DNA from: Halomarinibacterium sp041392125
GTDB taxonomy: Bacteria > Bacteroidota > Bacteroidia > Flavobacteriales > Flavobacteriaceae
DNA length: 64,000 nucleotides
Assembly: GCA_041392125.1 (NCBI GenBank)
Contig: JAWKMR010000003.1
Location: 248,001-312,000 of the forward strand
Direction of reading: 5' to 3'
The position numbers were made by a program, and so were the translations under genes. Of this stretch, positions 51,291-59,497 are shown in pieces; the stretch's first letter is position 1; every line of letters starts with the position of its first letter. The notes under the pieces were generated by a model. It saw only the letters and a program-made list of their open reading frames with translations. It made no database searches and was not told where the DNA came from.

Positions 51291-53648
51291 ATGAAAACCA
51301 TAAAACGTTACATATTAAAACATAAAATAAAAGCAAGTTTGCTTTTTACAACATTTGCTGTGTGGCTATTCTGCCTTCCAAAGCCATTGTTTAAAGACCC
51401 CACGGCGACTGTGGTGGAAAGTAATGAAGGCGTTATGTTAGGAGCTCGCATTGCAGATGACGGGCAGTGGCGTTTCCCGAAAATGGATTCCATCCCTGAA
51501 CGATTTGAGCAATGCATTCTGTACTTTGAAGACGAGTATTTTTATAATCACCCGGGGTTTAATCCTGTTTCGATGAGCAAAGCCCTTTGGGAAAACATAA
51601 CTACTAAAAATCGAAGAGGTGGGAGCACCCTCACACAGCAGGTAATTCGCTTGTCCCGTAAAAACAAGCAAAGAAGTTATGTCGAAAAGTTTATAGAGGT
51701 TTTTATGGCCACCCGATTGGAAGCAGGGTATTCTAAAAAGGAGATTCTAAATTTGTATGCATCCTATGCGCCTTTTGGTGGGAATGTGGTAGGATTGGAA
51801 ACTGCTTCATGGCGTTACTTTGGAATTCCTGCTGCACAATTAAGTTGGGGACAAAGTGCTGCACTAGCAGTGTTACCAAATGCGCCTTCCCTTATTTTCC
51901 CTGGTAAGAATGAAATTATTTTTAAAGAAAAACGTGATAGATTGTTACAGAAATTATTTCAAAATGAAATTATTGATGAAACCACGTATCAGTTAGCCAT
52001 TGAAGAACCTTTGCCCGGCAAACCTCTTCCACTTCCGGAGCTAGCTTCCCATTTCACTGAAAAAATAAAAAATGAATTTTCAGGGCAGCGAATTGTCTCG
52101 ACAATTGATATTAGCCTTCAAAAAAAGGTGAATCAACTGGTGAAAGAACATCACAATCTTCTTCAGCAAAATGAAATTCACAATATCGCAATTCTGGTTT
52201 TGGATGTTAACACCAAAGAAGTGTTAGTGTATGTAGGGAATGCTTTGGGGACTACTGAAAATAACCCTTACGTAGATGTTATCACCAAACCCCGTAGTAC
52301 CGGAAGTGTTTTAAAACCTTTTTTGTATGCTTCGGCGTTGGATGGTGGCGAATTACTGCCTGAAATGCTGCTTGCTGATGTCCCTACAGTCATTAACGGG
52401 TATAGTCCCGAAAATTTTGATAATCAATTTTATGGCGCTGTTCCTGCGAGTGTTGCCTTGTCACGCTCCTTAAATGTGCCTGCAGTGCGAATGCTACGCG
52501 AATATGGATTGGATCGATTTTACAAACGACTTCAGGAGTTACAATTTTCTTCCATAAACAGACCTGCAAATCATTATGGATTGAGTTTAATTTTAGGTGG
52601 TGCCGAAGCTTCTTTATGGGAAATTACCAATGCTTATGCAGGAATGGCAAGCGTTTTAAACCATTTTAATAGTACATCCAGTGAATACCGTTCCTTCGAT
52701 TTTCAGCAACCAAAATTTGTAAAAAATCAAGATATTTCCTTCGGAAAAAAAAGAGAAAACGGCACTATTTTTAACGCTGGAGCCATATATAAAACCTTTG
52801 AAGCCATGCGCGAGGTAAATAGACCGCAGGGTGAAGAAAACTGGAGTTTTTTTAACGATTCGCAACCCATCGCTTGGAAAACCGGAACCAGTTTTGGGTT
52901 TAAAGATGCGTGGGCTGTGGGGGTAACTCCAAAATATGCCATTGGGGTATGGGTGGGTAATGCCGATGGCGAAGGAAGACCCGGACTCACGGGAGTACAA
53001 GCCGCAGCTCCTGTACTTTTTGATGTGCTAAATGTACTCCCATATAGTGGTTGGTTTAAAACCCCCTATGATGATTTAATAGAAACAGCAATTTGCACCA
53101 AAAGTGGTCATTTGGCCGGAGTGTATTGCGATGAAAAACTTCTAGAGTGGATTCCAAAAGAAGGTGTAAAAACGGCTCCATGTTCGTATCACCAACAAAT
53201 TTTCTTAGATGCTTCGGAACAATTTCAAGTAAATTCTTCGTGTTATGCGCTTTCAGAAATGAATCAAAAAAATTGGTTTACACTTCCCCCAATAATGGAA
53301 TACTATTATGCGCCAAAACATCCGGAGTATAAGCCCCTTCCCCCTTTTCAATTTAATTGTCTTCAAGAAGGGGAGCAGAAAATGGAATTTATTTTTCCAA
53401 AACGAAATGAAGCTATTGTACTTCCCAAAAACTTTGACGAAACCATTAATGAAGTTATTTTTACCCTAGCACATCGCGATACGGAAACTACTGTGTATTG
53501 GTATTTAGATCAGCAATTTATTGGAAAAACGCAAACCTTTCATGAATTAGCCTTTCAGCCCAAACCTGGAAATTATGTACTCACAGCTGTGGATCAAGAA
53601 GGCAACGAAGTGAAACAACAAATTTCCATTTCACTCGCTTCACTTTAA
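51291..53648 (+). CDS. pbpC: Penicillin-binding protein 1C
   Basis: About 785-aa bifunctional peptidoglycan synthase. The start was set at the ATG 51291 (MKTIKRYIL); a GTG at 51282 is possible but lies in the dispersed repeat. One N-terminal membrane helix precedes the GT51 domain (EDEYFYNHPG, RRGGSTLTQQ). The transpeptidase domain has its active Ser in the STGSVLKPF motif, SLN in SRSLNVPAVR, and KTGTSFGFKDAW. The C-terminal BiPBP_C domain (about 690-785) is present. Paired with A2M. Confidence 0.96.
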   Translation: MKTIKRYILKHKIKASLLFTTFAVWLFCLPKPLFKDPTATVVESNEGVMLGARIADDGQWRFPKMDSIPERFEQCILYFEDEYFYNHPGFNPVSMSKALWENITTKNRRGGSTLTQQVIRLSRKNKQRSYVEKFIEVFMATRLEAGYSKKEILNLYASYAPFGGNVVGLETASWRYFGIPAAQLSWGQSAALAVLPNAPSLIFPGKNEIIFKEKRDRLLQKLFQNEIIDETTYQLAIEEPLPGKPLPLPELASHFTEKIKNEFSGQRIVSTIDISLQKKVNQLVKEHHNLLQQNEIHNIAILVLDVNTKEVLVYVGNALGTTENNPYVDVITKPRSTGSVLKPFLYASALDGGELLPEMLLADVPTVINGYSPENFDNQFYGAVPASVALSRSLNVPAVRMLREYGLDRFYKRLQELQFSSINRPANHYGLSLILGGAEASLWEITNAYAGMASVLNHFNSTSSEYRSFDFQQPKFVKNQDISFGKKRENGTIFNAGAIYKTFEAMREVNRPQGEENWSFFNDSQPIAWKTGTSFGFKDAWAVGVTPKYAIGVWVGNADGEGRPGLTGVQAAAPVLFDVLNVLPYSGWFKTPYDDLIETAICTKSGHLAGVYCDEKLLEWIPKEGVKTAPCSYHQQIFLDASEQFQVNSSCYALSEMNQKNWFTLPPIMEYYYAPKHPEYKPLPPFQFNCLQEGEQKMEFIFPKRNEAIVLPKNFDETINEVIFTLAHRDTETTVYWYLDQQFIGKTQTFHELAFQPKPGNYVLTAVDQEGNEVKQQISISLASL

Positions 53649-53678
53649 TTGTGTATTTTAGTTTCAAATCTAACCGCC

Positions 53679-55226
53679 ATGCAAAAACTGTTGTTATTCC
53701 CTTTTCTCGTCCTTTTCTCATGTGGTGAAAAAGAAAAAGAACTAAGTAATGAAACACTAACCTTAATCCCCGAACCGCAAGAAATTACCGTTTATAAAGG
53801 AGCCCATACGCTTCACAAAACGATTCCTTTTTATGCCGAAGAAGGATTTGAACTGGCTTCCAATTTTCTTTCGGAATACCTTCAAAGGAGTGGGTTTTCA
53901 CTACAAAACAATAGAGAAAACGATGCACAATTCATTATAAAAAAGGATTCTCTGCTCCCAAAAGAAGGGTACACTCTTTCTGTAAATGAAGACATTATTT
54001 TACTGAAAGCCAAAGATGCTTCGGGAGCTTTTTATGGAGTACAAACGGTACGACAGTTACTTCCTGTTTCCTTGGAACAATTGAATTCTTCTCCCAATCC
54101 CACAACAACCCTTCCGTTAGTGGATATCGTGGATTTCCCAAAGTTTCCCTACCGTGGCATGCACTTAGATGTATCGCGGCATTTTTTTGATAAGGAATTT
54201 GTAAAAAAGTACATTTCGTATCTCGCTATGCTTAAAATGAATTACTTCCATTGGCACCTTACCGAAGACCAAGGCTGGCGCATTGAAATTAAAAAATACC
54301 CTAAGTTAACCACTCACTCAGCTTTCAGAAACGAGACATTAATAGGCCATTACAGTGAGACGCCACAGCAGTTTGATGGGGAACGCTATGGCGGATTTTA
54401 CACCCAAGAAGACATCAAAGAAATTGTAGCTTATGCCCAAAAATTGAATATCACCATTATCCCCGAAATTGAAATGCCCGGCCACGCACAAGCTGCCATA
54501 AGTGCCTATCCGGAATTAGGTTGTACTGGGGAGTCAATTCCTGTAGCGACCCTATGGGGAGTGTTTGAAGATATTTATTGCCCCAAAGAGGAAACCTTTG
54601 CTTTTCTGGAAGAGGTACTTACCGAAGTAGTGACGCTTTTTCCCGGAGAATATATTCATATTGGGGGGGACGAAGCCCCCAAAGCACACTGGGAAAATTG
54701 TAGTCATTGCCAAGCATTAATTAAAAAAGAAGGCTTAAAAGACGAGCACGAATTGCAGAGTTATTTTATTACTCGAATTGAAAAATTTCTGAACAGTAAA
54801 GGCAAAAAAATAATTGGTTGGGATGAAATCTTGGAAGGCGGATTAGCCCCTAATGCAACCGTGATGTCTTGGCGCAGTACCGAAGGCGGCATTGCTGCTG
54901 CAAAGCAAAAACACAATGTTATTATGACCCCGGGTTCGCATTGTTATTTTGACCATTACCAAAGTAAAAATGAAAACGAACCCCTTGCCATTGGCGGATT
55001 TACAAGCTTAGAAAAAGTGTATAGTTTTAATCCTATTCCGGCAGAACTTTCGGAAGAAGAGGTGCAATATATTTTAGGGGCGCAAGGCAATGTGTGGACC
55101 GAGTATATGAAAACCGAAGACAAAGTGGAGTATATGGTTTTTCCACGAATTTTAGCCTTGAGTGAAGTAGATTGGAAAGGCCCTTCAAAAGAGGTAGAAA
55201 AAGAGTATGCAAACTTTAGAAACTGA
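53679..55226 (+). CDS. Beta-N-acetylhexosaminidase (GH20), lipoprotein, truncated by an in-frame stop
   Basis: Exported GH20 enzyme that removes N-acetylglucosamine or galactosamine residues. The start was set at MQKLLLFPFLVLFSCGEKE (53679). An N-terminal GH20b domain runs to about 130. The catalytic TIM barrel has HWHLTEDQGWR and the catalytic pair Asp331-Glu332 in HIGGDEAPKAHW. The reading frame continues past the TGA (55224-55226) for 22 family-like codons (LKTFTERLDVLGINYAP...) to TAA at 55293-55295, one base before cutC. The last helix is thus lost, or the TGA is an error for CGA. Confidence 0.9.
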   Translation: MQKLLLFPFLVLFSCGEKEKELSNETLTLIPEPQEITVYKGAHTLHKTIPFYAEEGFELASNFLSEYLQRSGFSLQNNRENDAQFIIKKDSLLPKEGYTLSVNEDIILLKAKDASGAFYGVQTVRQLLPVSLEQLNSSPNPTTTLPLVDIVDFPKFPYRGMHLDVSRHFFDKEFVKKYISYLAMLKMNYFHWHLTEDQGWRIEIKKYPKLTTHSAFRNETLIGHYSETPQQFDGERYGGFYTQEDIKEIVAYAQKLNITIIPEIEMPGHAQAAISAYPELGCTGESIPVATLWGVFEDIYCPKEETFAFLEEVLTEVVTLFPGEYIHIGGDEAPKAHWENCSHCQALIKKEGLKDEHELQSYFITRIEKFLNSKGKKIIGWDEILEGGLAPNATVMSWRSTEGGIAAAKQKHNVIMTPGSHCYFDHYQSKNENEPLAIGGFTSLEKVYSFNPIPAELSEEEVQYILGAQGNVWTEYMKTEDKVEYMVFPRILALSEVDWKGPSKEVEKEYANFRN

Positions 55227-55296
55227 CTAAAAACCTTTACTGAAAGGTTAGATGTTCTCGGTATTAACTACGCCCCTCATTTAGGAGAAGAGTAAC

Positions 55297-56010
55297 ATGG
55301 TTTTAGAAATCTGCGCTAACAGTTTTGAGAGTGCCATGGCAGCCCAAAAGGCCGGAGCGCACCGTATCGAACTCTGCTCGGAACTTTCGGTAGGCGGAAT
55401 AACACCCTCTTGGGTTGTTAAGAGTTCTTTCAGAAATAACGCTATTCCCGTATATGTTTTAATTCGCCCACGAAGCGGTAATTTTACCTATTCAAAGTAT
55501 GAAGTGGATGTGATGCTGAAGGATATTAAGCAATGTGCAAAACTAGGCGTAACGGGCATTGTAAGTGGCGCATTAACTGTGTCAAATGATATTGATGTTG
55601 AAGTCACTCAGCAACTTTTAAAAGCTTCGGAGGGAATGGACTTTACCTTTCACCGTGCTTTTGATTGGTGTCGAAACCCAATTGATGCTTTAAAAATTTT
55701 GGAAGATTTGGGAATACAGCGAGTTTTAACTTCAGGACAAAAACCAACTGCTTTTGAAGGATTGGAACTTTTAAAAGAGCTGAAATCGCTTTCAACAACC
55801 ATCAAAATTATGCCTGGAGGAGGCATCAATGTTGAAAATGTAATGGCTTTTAAAGAAGCTGGTTTTACCGAAATCCATAGTTCGGCTTCCCAGAAAATTC
55901 AAACCTTACCGTTTTCTCCAAAAGTATCGATGCAAAGCTCTTTGGAAGAGGGGATTATCTCCCATTCTTCCGAAGAAAAAATTAGAGAGATTCTATTTAA
56001 AATAGCATAA
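55297..56010 (+). CDS. cutC: CutC-family copper homeostasis/TIM-barrel protein
   Basis: 237 aa, cytosolic TIM barrel. The family N-terminus LEICANSFESAMAAQKAGAHR is intact, followed by RIELCSELSVGGITPS and IMPGGGINVENV. The copper role of CutC is disputed in other bacteria. It begins one base after the ancestral stop of the GH20 gene, so it was probably cotranscribed with it. Confidence 0.93.
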   Translation: MVLEICANSFESAMAAQKAGAHRIELCSELSVGGITPSWVVKSSFRNNAIPVYVLIRPRSGNFTYSKYEVDVMLKDIKQCAKLGVTGIVSGALTVSNDIDVEVTQQLLKASEGMDFTFHRAFDWCRNPIDALKILEDLGIQRVLTSGQKPTAFEGLELLKELKSLSTTIKIMPGGGINVENVMAFKEAGFTEIHSSASQKIQTLPFSPKVSMQSSLEEGIISHSSEEKIREILFKIA

Positions 56011-56018
56011 CTAAAAAA

Positions 56019-56043
56019 CCCTTCGACTGCGCTCAGGGAGACA
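56019..56043. repeat. Short dispersed repeat, CGACTGCGCTC family, copy 2
   Basis: CCCTTCGACTGCGCTCAGGG followed by AGACA. Its reverse complement shares TGTCT and GAGCGCAGTCGA with copy 1 (8552-8577). It sits between convergent cutC and the YCII lipoprotein gene. Confidence 0.7.
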
Positions 56044-56592
56044 TTATCGTAGCGGAAATCCTTTTGCCGCCCACCATGGGTGGATTTCTATCTGCAACCT
56101 TCCGGCCTTTACCATAGGATCCATATTGGCCAGGCTATCGGCCATTTGTTGGGTAGGCACATTATAAATGGTAATGCCTCGAATATCACCATCATCTCCA
56201 AAAGGACCGGAGATATCTGCATAGCCTTCTTCGTACATTCTTCCTAGGTGAGCCATATGTAATTTTTGGAGACTATCGGCCTCTTCTTTTGTCTGAGAAC
56301 GATTTACCCCTCTTTTCAGAAAGGTAATGAAATACTGTTGCATTAAAATGGTGTCTCCTGTTTTATCATCTATATAATCAAAAATTTCAAAGCCTTTTTC
56401 GGTAAGGGCTTTTTTTAAATCACTCATCGATTGCTTAGTAGCCGGGGAAATTGAATCTCCCTTTTTACTAGTTTCTGAACTTTCATGAGGGATTTCATTT
56501 TTACAACTAAAGACTGCAAAAATAAAAATGAAGTACAACAACATCCCCCTCAGTCCACCTTCAAAGGGGGAAGTAATTTTTAATTTTTTCAT
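56044..56592 (-). CDS. YCII-like lipoprotein with a repeat-derived N-terminus
   Basis: Up to 182 aa. A lipoprotein signal (LLYFIFIFAVFSCKNE) precedes a linker and a YCII-like dimeric alpha/beta domain from about residue 65 (YFITFLKRGVNRS, HMAHLGRMYEEGYADISGPFG, MDPMVKAGRLQIEIHPWW). The first 16 residues (MKKLKITSPFEGGLRG) are encoded by the dispersed repeat at 56540-56575. The alternative start at 56544 (MLLYFIFIF) falls at the repeat edge and gives a standard signal. Function unknown. Confidence 0.8.
   Translation of the reverse strand: MKKLKITSPFEGGLRGMLLYFIFIFAVFSCKNEIPHESSETSKKGDSISPATKQSMSDLKKALTEKGFEIFDYIDDKTGDTILMQQYFITFLKRGVNRSQTKEEADSLQKLHMAHLGRMYEEGYADISGPFGDDGDIRGITIYNVPTQQMADSLANMDPMVKAGRLQIEIHPWWAAKGFPLR
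56540..56575. repeat. Dispersed CTCC/GGAG hairpin repeat, copy 4, inside a coding region
   Basis: On the minus strand it reads ACTTCCCCCTTTGAAGGTGG followed by ACTGAGGGGGATGTT. It resembles the reverse complement of copy 2 (45080). It is translated in frame within the YCII lipoprotein gene, or supplies its start codon. Confidence 0.75.
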
Positions 56593-56593
56593 A

Positions 56594-57061
56594 TTACCAG
56601 TTTTTATATGGATTTTTGCTTATCTGCGAGTTATAATATTTAGCATTGCCTGTAACTTCTTTTCCCAGCCAAGACGGTTTTGCAAAATTCTGTAAAACCT
56701 CATTCAATTCAATTTCAGCAATGACCAATCCTTCATTATCTCCTAGAAATTCATCAACCTCAAAAAGGTTTCCTTTGTAAGGTACTTCGTAACGGTATTT
56801 TTCAACAACCCCCTTTTCACAAATTTCGAGCAATTTTTTTGCTTCTTTTTCAGAAATTTCAGTTTCCCATTCAAATCGGGTAGTGCCATCTTCCGAAGAT
56901 TTTCCTTTAACGGTTAAAAATCCTTTATCATTCTTTAACCGAACACGTACCGTTCGCTCTGGATCACTATTTAAAAACCCCTGTACAATATAGGCTTTTG
57001 AAGTGGCTTCTTTTTTAAAGTCTTCCGAAGTAATTAAAAATTTACGCTCTATTTCTGTCAT
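56594..57061 (-). CDS. CYTH-domain protein (triphosphate tunnel metalloenzyme-like)
   Basis: About 155 aa. The start was set at MTEIERKFLI (57061), whose ATG overlaps the stop of the VOC gene (ATGA). The ExExK signature EIERK at residue 3 and basic/acidic strands (TVRVRLKNDKGFLTVKGK, TRFEWETEI, VDEFLGDNEGLVIAEIEL) mark the tunnel fold. Likely an inorganic triphosphatase or adenylate cyclase-type CYTH protein; cytosolic. It ends one base before the YCII gene begins. Confidence 0.93.
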   Translation of the reverse strand: MTEIERKFLITSEDFKKEATSKAYIVQGFLNSDPERTVRVRLKNDKGFLTVKGKSSEDGTTRFEWETEISEKEAKKLLEICEKGVVEKYRYEVPYKGNLFEVDEFLGDNEGLVIAEIELNEVLQNFAKPSWLGKEVTGNAKYYNSQISKNPYKNW

Positions 57062-57432
57062 AATTGCCACGGCGGATTTTTACGGTTTTCACCCGCATGA
57101 TAAATGATAATTTTATTTCCATTGGGGTCTTTTAGACTGGCTTCGGTCCATAGCCAAGGCTGTTTTATGGGTTGTGTTTCAAATATAATTCCTTTCGATT
57201 CTAATTCCTGCACAGTGTTTGAAACTTCAGCCACTTCAAAATAAATCCAAACACCTTCTCCTTTTGGCAATTCTTCAGAATAATGAAGCGAAAAAGTACT
57301 TTCTCCATCGGGACACTCAAATCGGGCATAATAATTATGGGTATGTACAATGAGCTTCAGCCCTAATTTTTTATAGAATTCAATGCTTTTAGGGATATTA
57401 TTGCACGGAACAGTTACCTGATTTAAGTTCAT
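57058..57432 (-). CDS. Glyoxalase/VOC-family protein
   Basis: 124 aa, single vicinal-oxygen-chelate module. It begins MNLNQVTVPCNNIPKSIEFYKKLG and ends ASLKDPNGNKIIIYH, the usual VOC strand pattern with a possible metal Glu. Substrate unknown. It overlaps the CYTH gene by 4 bp, and is divergent from dinB. Confidence 0.9.
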   Translation of the reverse strand: MNLNQVTVPCNNIPKSIEFYKKLGLKLIVHTHNYYARFECPDGESTFSLHYSEELPKGEGVWIYFEVAEVSNTVQELESKGIIFETQPIKQPWLWTEASLKDPNGNKIIIYHAGENRKNPPWQL

Positions 57433-57476
57433 GATTTTTCTCGAAGATTGTCACTAAGATATTATAATTTTATGGG

Positions 57477-58586
57477 ATGGACGAAGCTTTGCCTATCCGA
57501 AAAATTATCCACATAGACATGGATGCTTTTTATGCGTCTGTGGAACAATTGGATCATCCGGAGTTATTGGGAAAACCTATTGCCGTTGGCGGAAGTTCCA
57601 AAAGAGGCGTCGTAAGTGCAGCCAGTTATGAGGCAAGAAAATACGGGGTTCGAAGCGCTATGAGCGGTGTTTTGGCGCGAAAACTTTGTGAAGAACTCAT
57701 ATTTGTACGACCTCGTTTTGAACGCTATGCCGAAATTTCAAAACAAATAAGAAAAATATTTTTTGAATATACCGATTTGGTCGAACCGCTTTCCCTCGAT
57801 GAAGCCTATCTTGATGTTACTGAAAACAAAAAAGGAAATCCCAGCGCAACACTCATTGCAAAAGAAATTCGTCAAAAAATTAAAGAGAGAACCGGGCTGA
57901 ATGCCTCTGCCGGGATTTCCATCAATAAATTTATTGCCAAAGTTGCCAGTGACATTAATAAGCCCAACGGACAAAAAACAGTACAGCCGGAAGAGGTAAT
58001 CGATTTTTTGGAAAACTTGGACATTAAAAAATTTTACGGCGTGGGGAAAGTGATGAAAGAAAAAATGTACCGTCACGGTATTTTCACCGGAAAAGACCTA
58101 AAAGAAAAAAGTGTGGAATACCTCGAAGCACATTTCGGGAAAAGCGGGGCTTATTATTATAACATTGTTCGTGGCATTCAGCATAGTAAAGTAAAACCGG
58201 AACATACCCGAAAATCATTAGCGGCAGAGCGTACTTTTAATGAAAATATTTCCTCAGAAGTATTTATGCTGGAACGATTGGAAGATATCGCCACTGAAGT
58301 AGAACGAAGACTTCAAAAAGGGAAAGTAGCTGGAAAAACCATTACCCTTAAAATAAAGTATAGCGACTTTACCTTACAAACACGAAGCAAAACAATGCCT
58401 TTATATATTTCCAGCAAAGACCTAATTCTTGAGAATGTTAAAGATTTGTTATTTCAGGAACGCATGAAAGATTCGGTACGCTTGTTGGGAATTAGTATGT
58501 CAAACCTCAACAATGAGGCAACTAAAAAAGAGGCAAAACCACCTCCCGAACAAAGCATAGACGTACAACTTAAATTAGATTTTTAA
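57477..58586 (+). CDS. dinB: DNA polymerase IV (Y-family)
   Basis: 369-aa translesion polymerase. Catalytic carboxylates lie in IIHIDMDAFYASVEQ and PLSLDEAYLDVTE. The thumb carries KVASDINKPNGQ, then the little-finger domain. No clear beta-clamp motif of the QLxLF type is seen at the end, although QLKLDF at the C-terminus is a good match to a degenerate clamp-binding peptide. Likely damage-induced; no LexA-like site is identified. Confidence 0.96.
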   Translation: MDEALPIRKIIHIDMDAFYASVEQLDHPELLGKPIAVGGSSKRGVVSAASYEARKYGVRSAMSGVLARKLCEELIFVRPRFERYAEISKQIRKIFFEYTDLVEPLSLDEAYLDVTENKKGNPSATLIAKEIRQKIKERTGLNASAGISINKFIAKVASDINKPNGQKTVQPEEVIDFLENLDIKKFYGVGKVMKEKMYRHGIFTGKDLKEKSVEYLEAHFGKSGAYYYNIVRGIQHSKVKPEHTRKSLAAERTFNENISSEVFMLERLEDIATEVERRLQKGKVAGKTITLKIKYSDFTLQTRSKTMPLYISSKDLILENVKDLLFQERMKDSVRLLGISMSNLNNEATKKEAKPPPEQSIDVQLKLDF

Positions 58587-58632
58587 TATGATTTGAAAAC
58601 TACTTTTTATTAACATTTAAATTTTAGCCATA

Positions 58633-59418
58633 ATGAAAAAAGTAGTTTTAATCATTGCCGCAGTTGTACTTACAACCCCCTTCTTTTCCTGTAAAGAAAA
58701 AACAGAAGTTCCTTCAATTACTGAAACAGAATTTACTGAAAATCTTCCTTCTGAAGAGCTTGCCCTTTTAAATTCTTCGGAAATAGCTTTAGACGAATAC
58801 CGCTATGTGACAGCCCCCAGCGGATTAAGCCTTCGAGAATACAACAATTTGCAAAGTAAAAAATGGCGAAGATGCCTTACGGGACAAAAGTTAAAATCAT
58901 TTCAGCTGAAGGGAAAAATACCATGAATGTTTCTGGAGTTAAAGGCGCCATGGATAAGTGGCTTTTAACCATAAAGAAGGGTTTGCCTTTAATGGGTATC
59001 TGTCAAAATATTTTCCTCCGGAAAGAGATATTTCAGTAAAAGGTTACGCTAGTGAACTACAGAAACAATTTCCCGAAGTTGTTTTTACCGAAACTGTTGA
59101 TCGCGGCACCACCAGTAATCTATTACTATAGAAGCGTTGGTGCTTCCTAATATTCCTTGGCATGAAGCCTTTGAACCGCGCAGCGCTTATTCAATTTTCA
59201 AGTGAGTTTGAATTTCCCAATCCAAAAAGGAAGGATGATGAAATCATTTTTGATGGAAAGCCCAAAAAGGCATTTGGATAAGCCAATTGGAAATTTCGAA
59301 AAGAGAACGAGCTTCAAAAAATTGTGTATGTCTATTCTTCTCAAAAATTTTTCAGTAAAGTAACCATTGAAAAGAAGGGGATGCTATGAAAATTTCCCGC
59401 ATTGAAGAGATAAAATAA
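58633..59418 (+). pseudogene. Frameshifted SH3-like lipoprotein gene remnant
   Basis: The intact N-terminus (MKKVVLIIAAVVL, SPII Cys in FFSCKEK) reads to a stop at 58926. Protein-like sequence then resumes in other frames: MAKMPYGTKVKIISAEGKNT after a shift near 58860, VAFNHKEGFAFNGYLSKYFP after 58956, ITIEALVLPNIPWHEAF after 59120, then FSSEFEFPNPKRKDDEIIFD after about 59175. ELQKIVYVYSSQKFFSKVTIE follows, and AMKISRIEEIK after 59380 ends at 59418. Several of the breaks look like single-base losses at short homopolymers. Function of the parent: SH3-like envelope lipoprotein. Confidence 0.85.
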
Positions 59419-59436
59419 TGATTCTATTACATCATT

Positions 59437-59479
59437 CTCCCTCCTTAACAAGGAGGGGTGCCTGTAAGGCGGGGTGGTT
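59437..59479. repeat. Dispersed CTCC/GGAG hairpin repeat, copy 5
   Basis: CTCCCTCCTTAACAAGGAGG followed by GGTGCCTGTAAGGCGGGGTGG. The second half forms another GCCT/AGGC hairpin. It lies between the pseudogene and the 3' end of pyk. Near-identical in plan to copy 1 on the other strand. Confidence 0.8.
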
Positions 59480-59497
59480 CACAAGATTGGGGTGGTT

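Noticed and set aside
45681..53648. A2M plus PBP1C as a new immune system
   Set aside because: The A2M-pbpC pairing is already a described bacterial arrangement; only the acidic insert and upstream repeat are unusual.
55224..55226. TGA as selenocysteine in the GH20 protein
   Set aside because: No SECIS-like hairpin is evident, and the position fits Arg (CGA) in a non-catalytic terminal helix.
58926..59418. Programmed frameshifting instead of a pseudogene
   Set aside because: At least five breaks in both short homopolymers and ordinary sequence, plus no recognisable slippery-site and stem arrangement, make recoding implausible.
38719..59479. CRISPR array from the repeated CTCC/GGAG units
   Set aside because: Copies are kilobases apart, in both orientations, and no cas genes or regular spacers exist.
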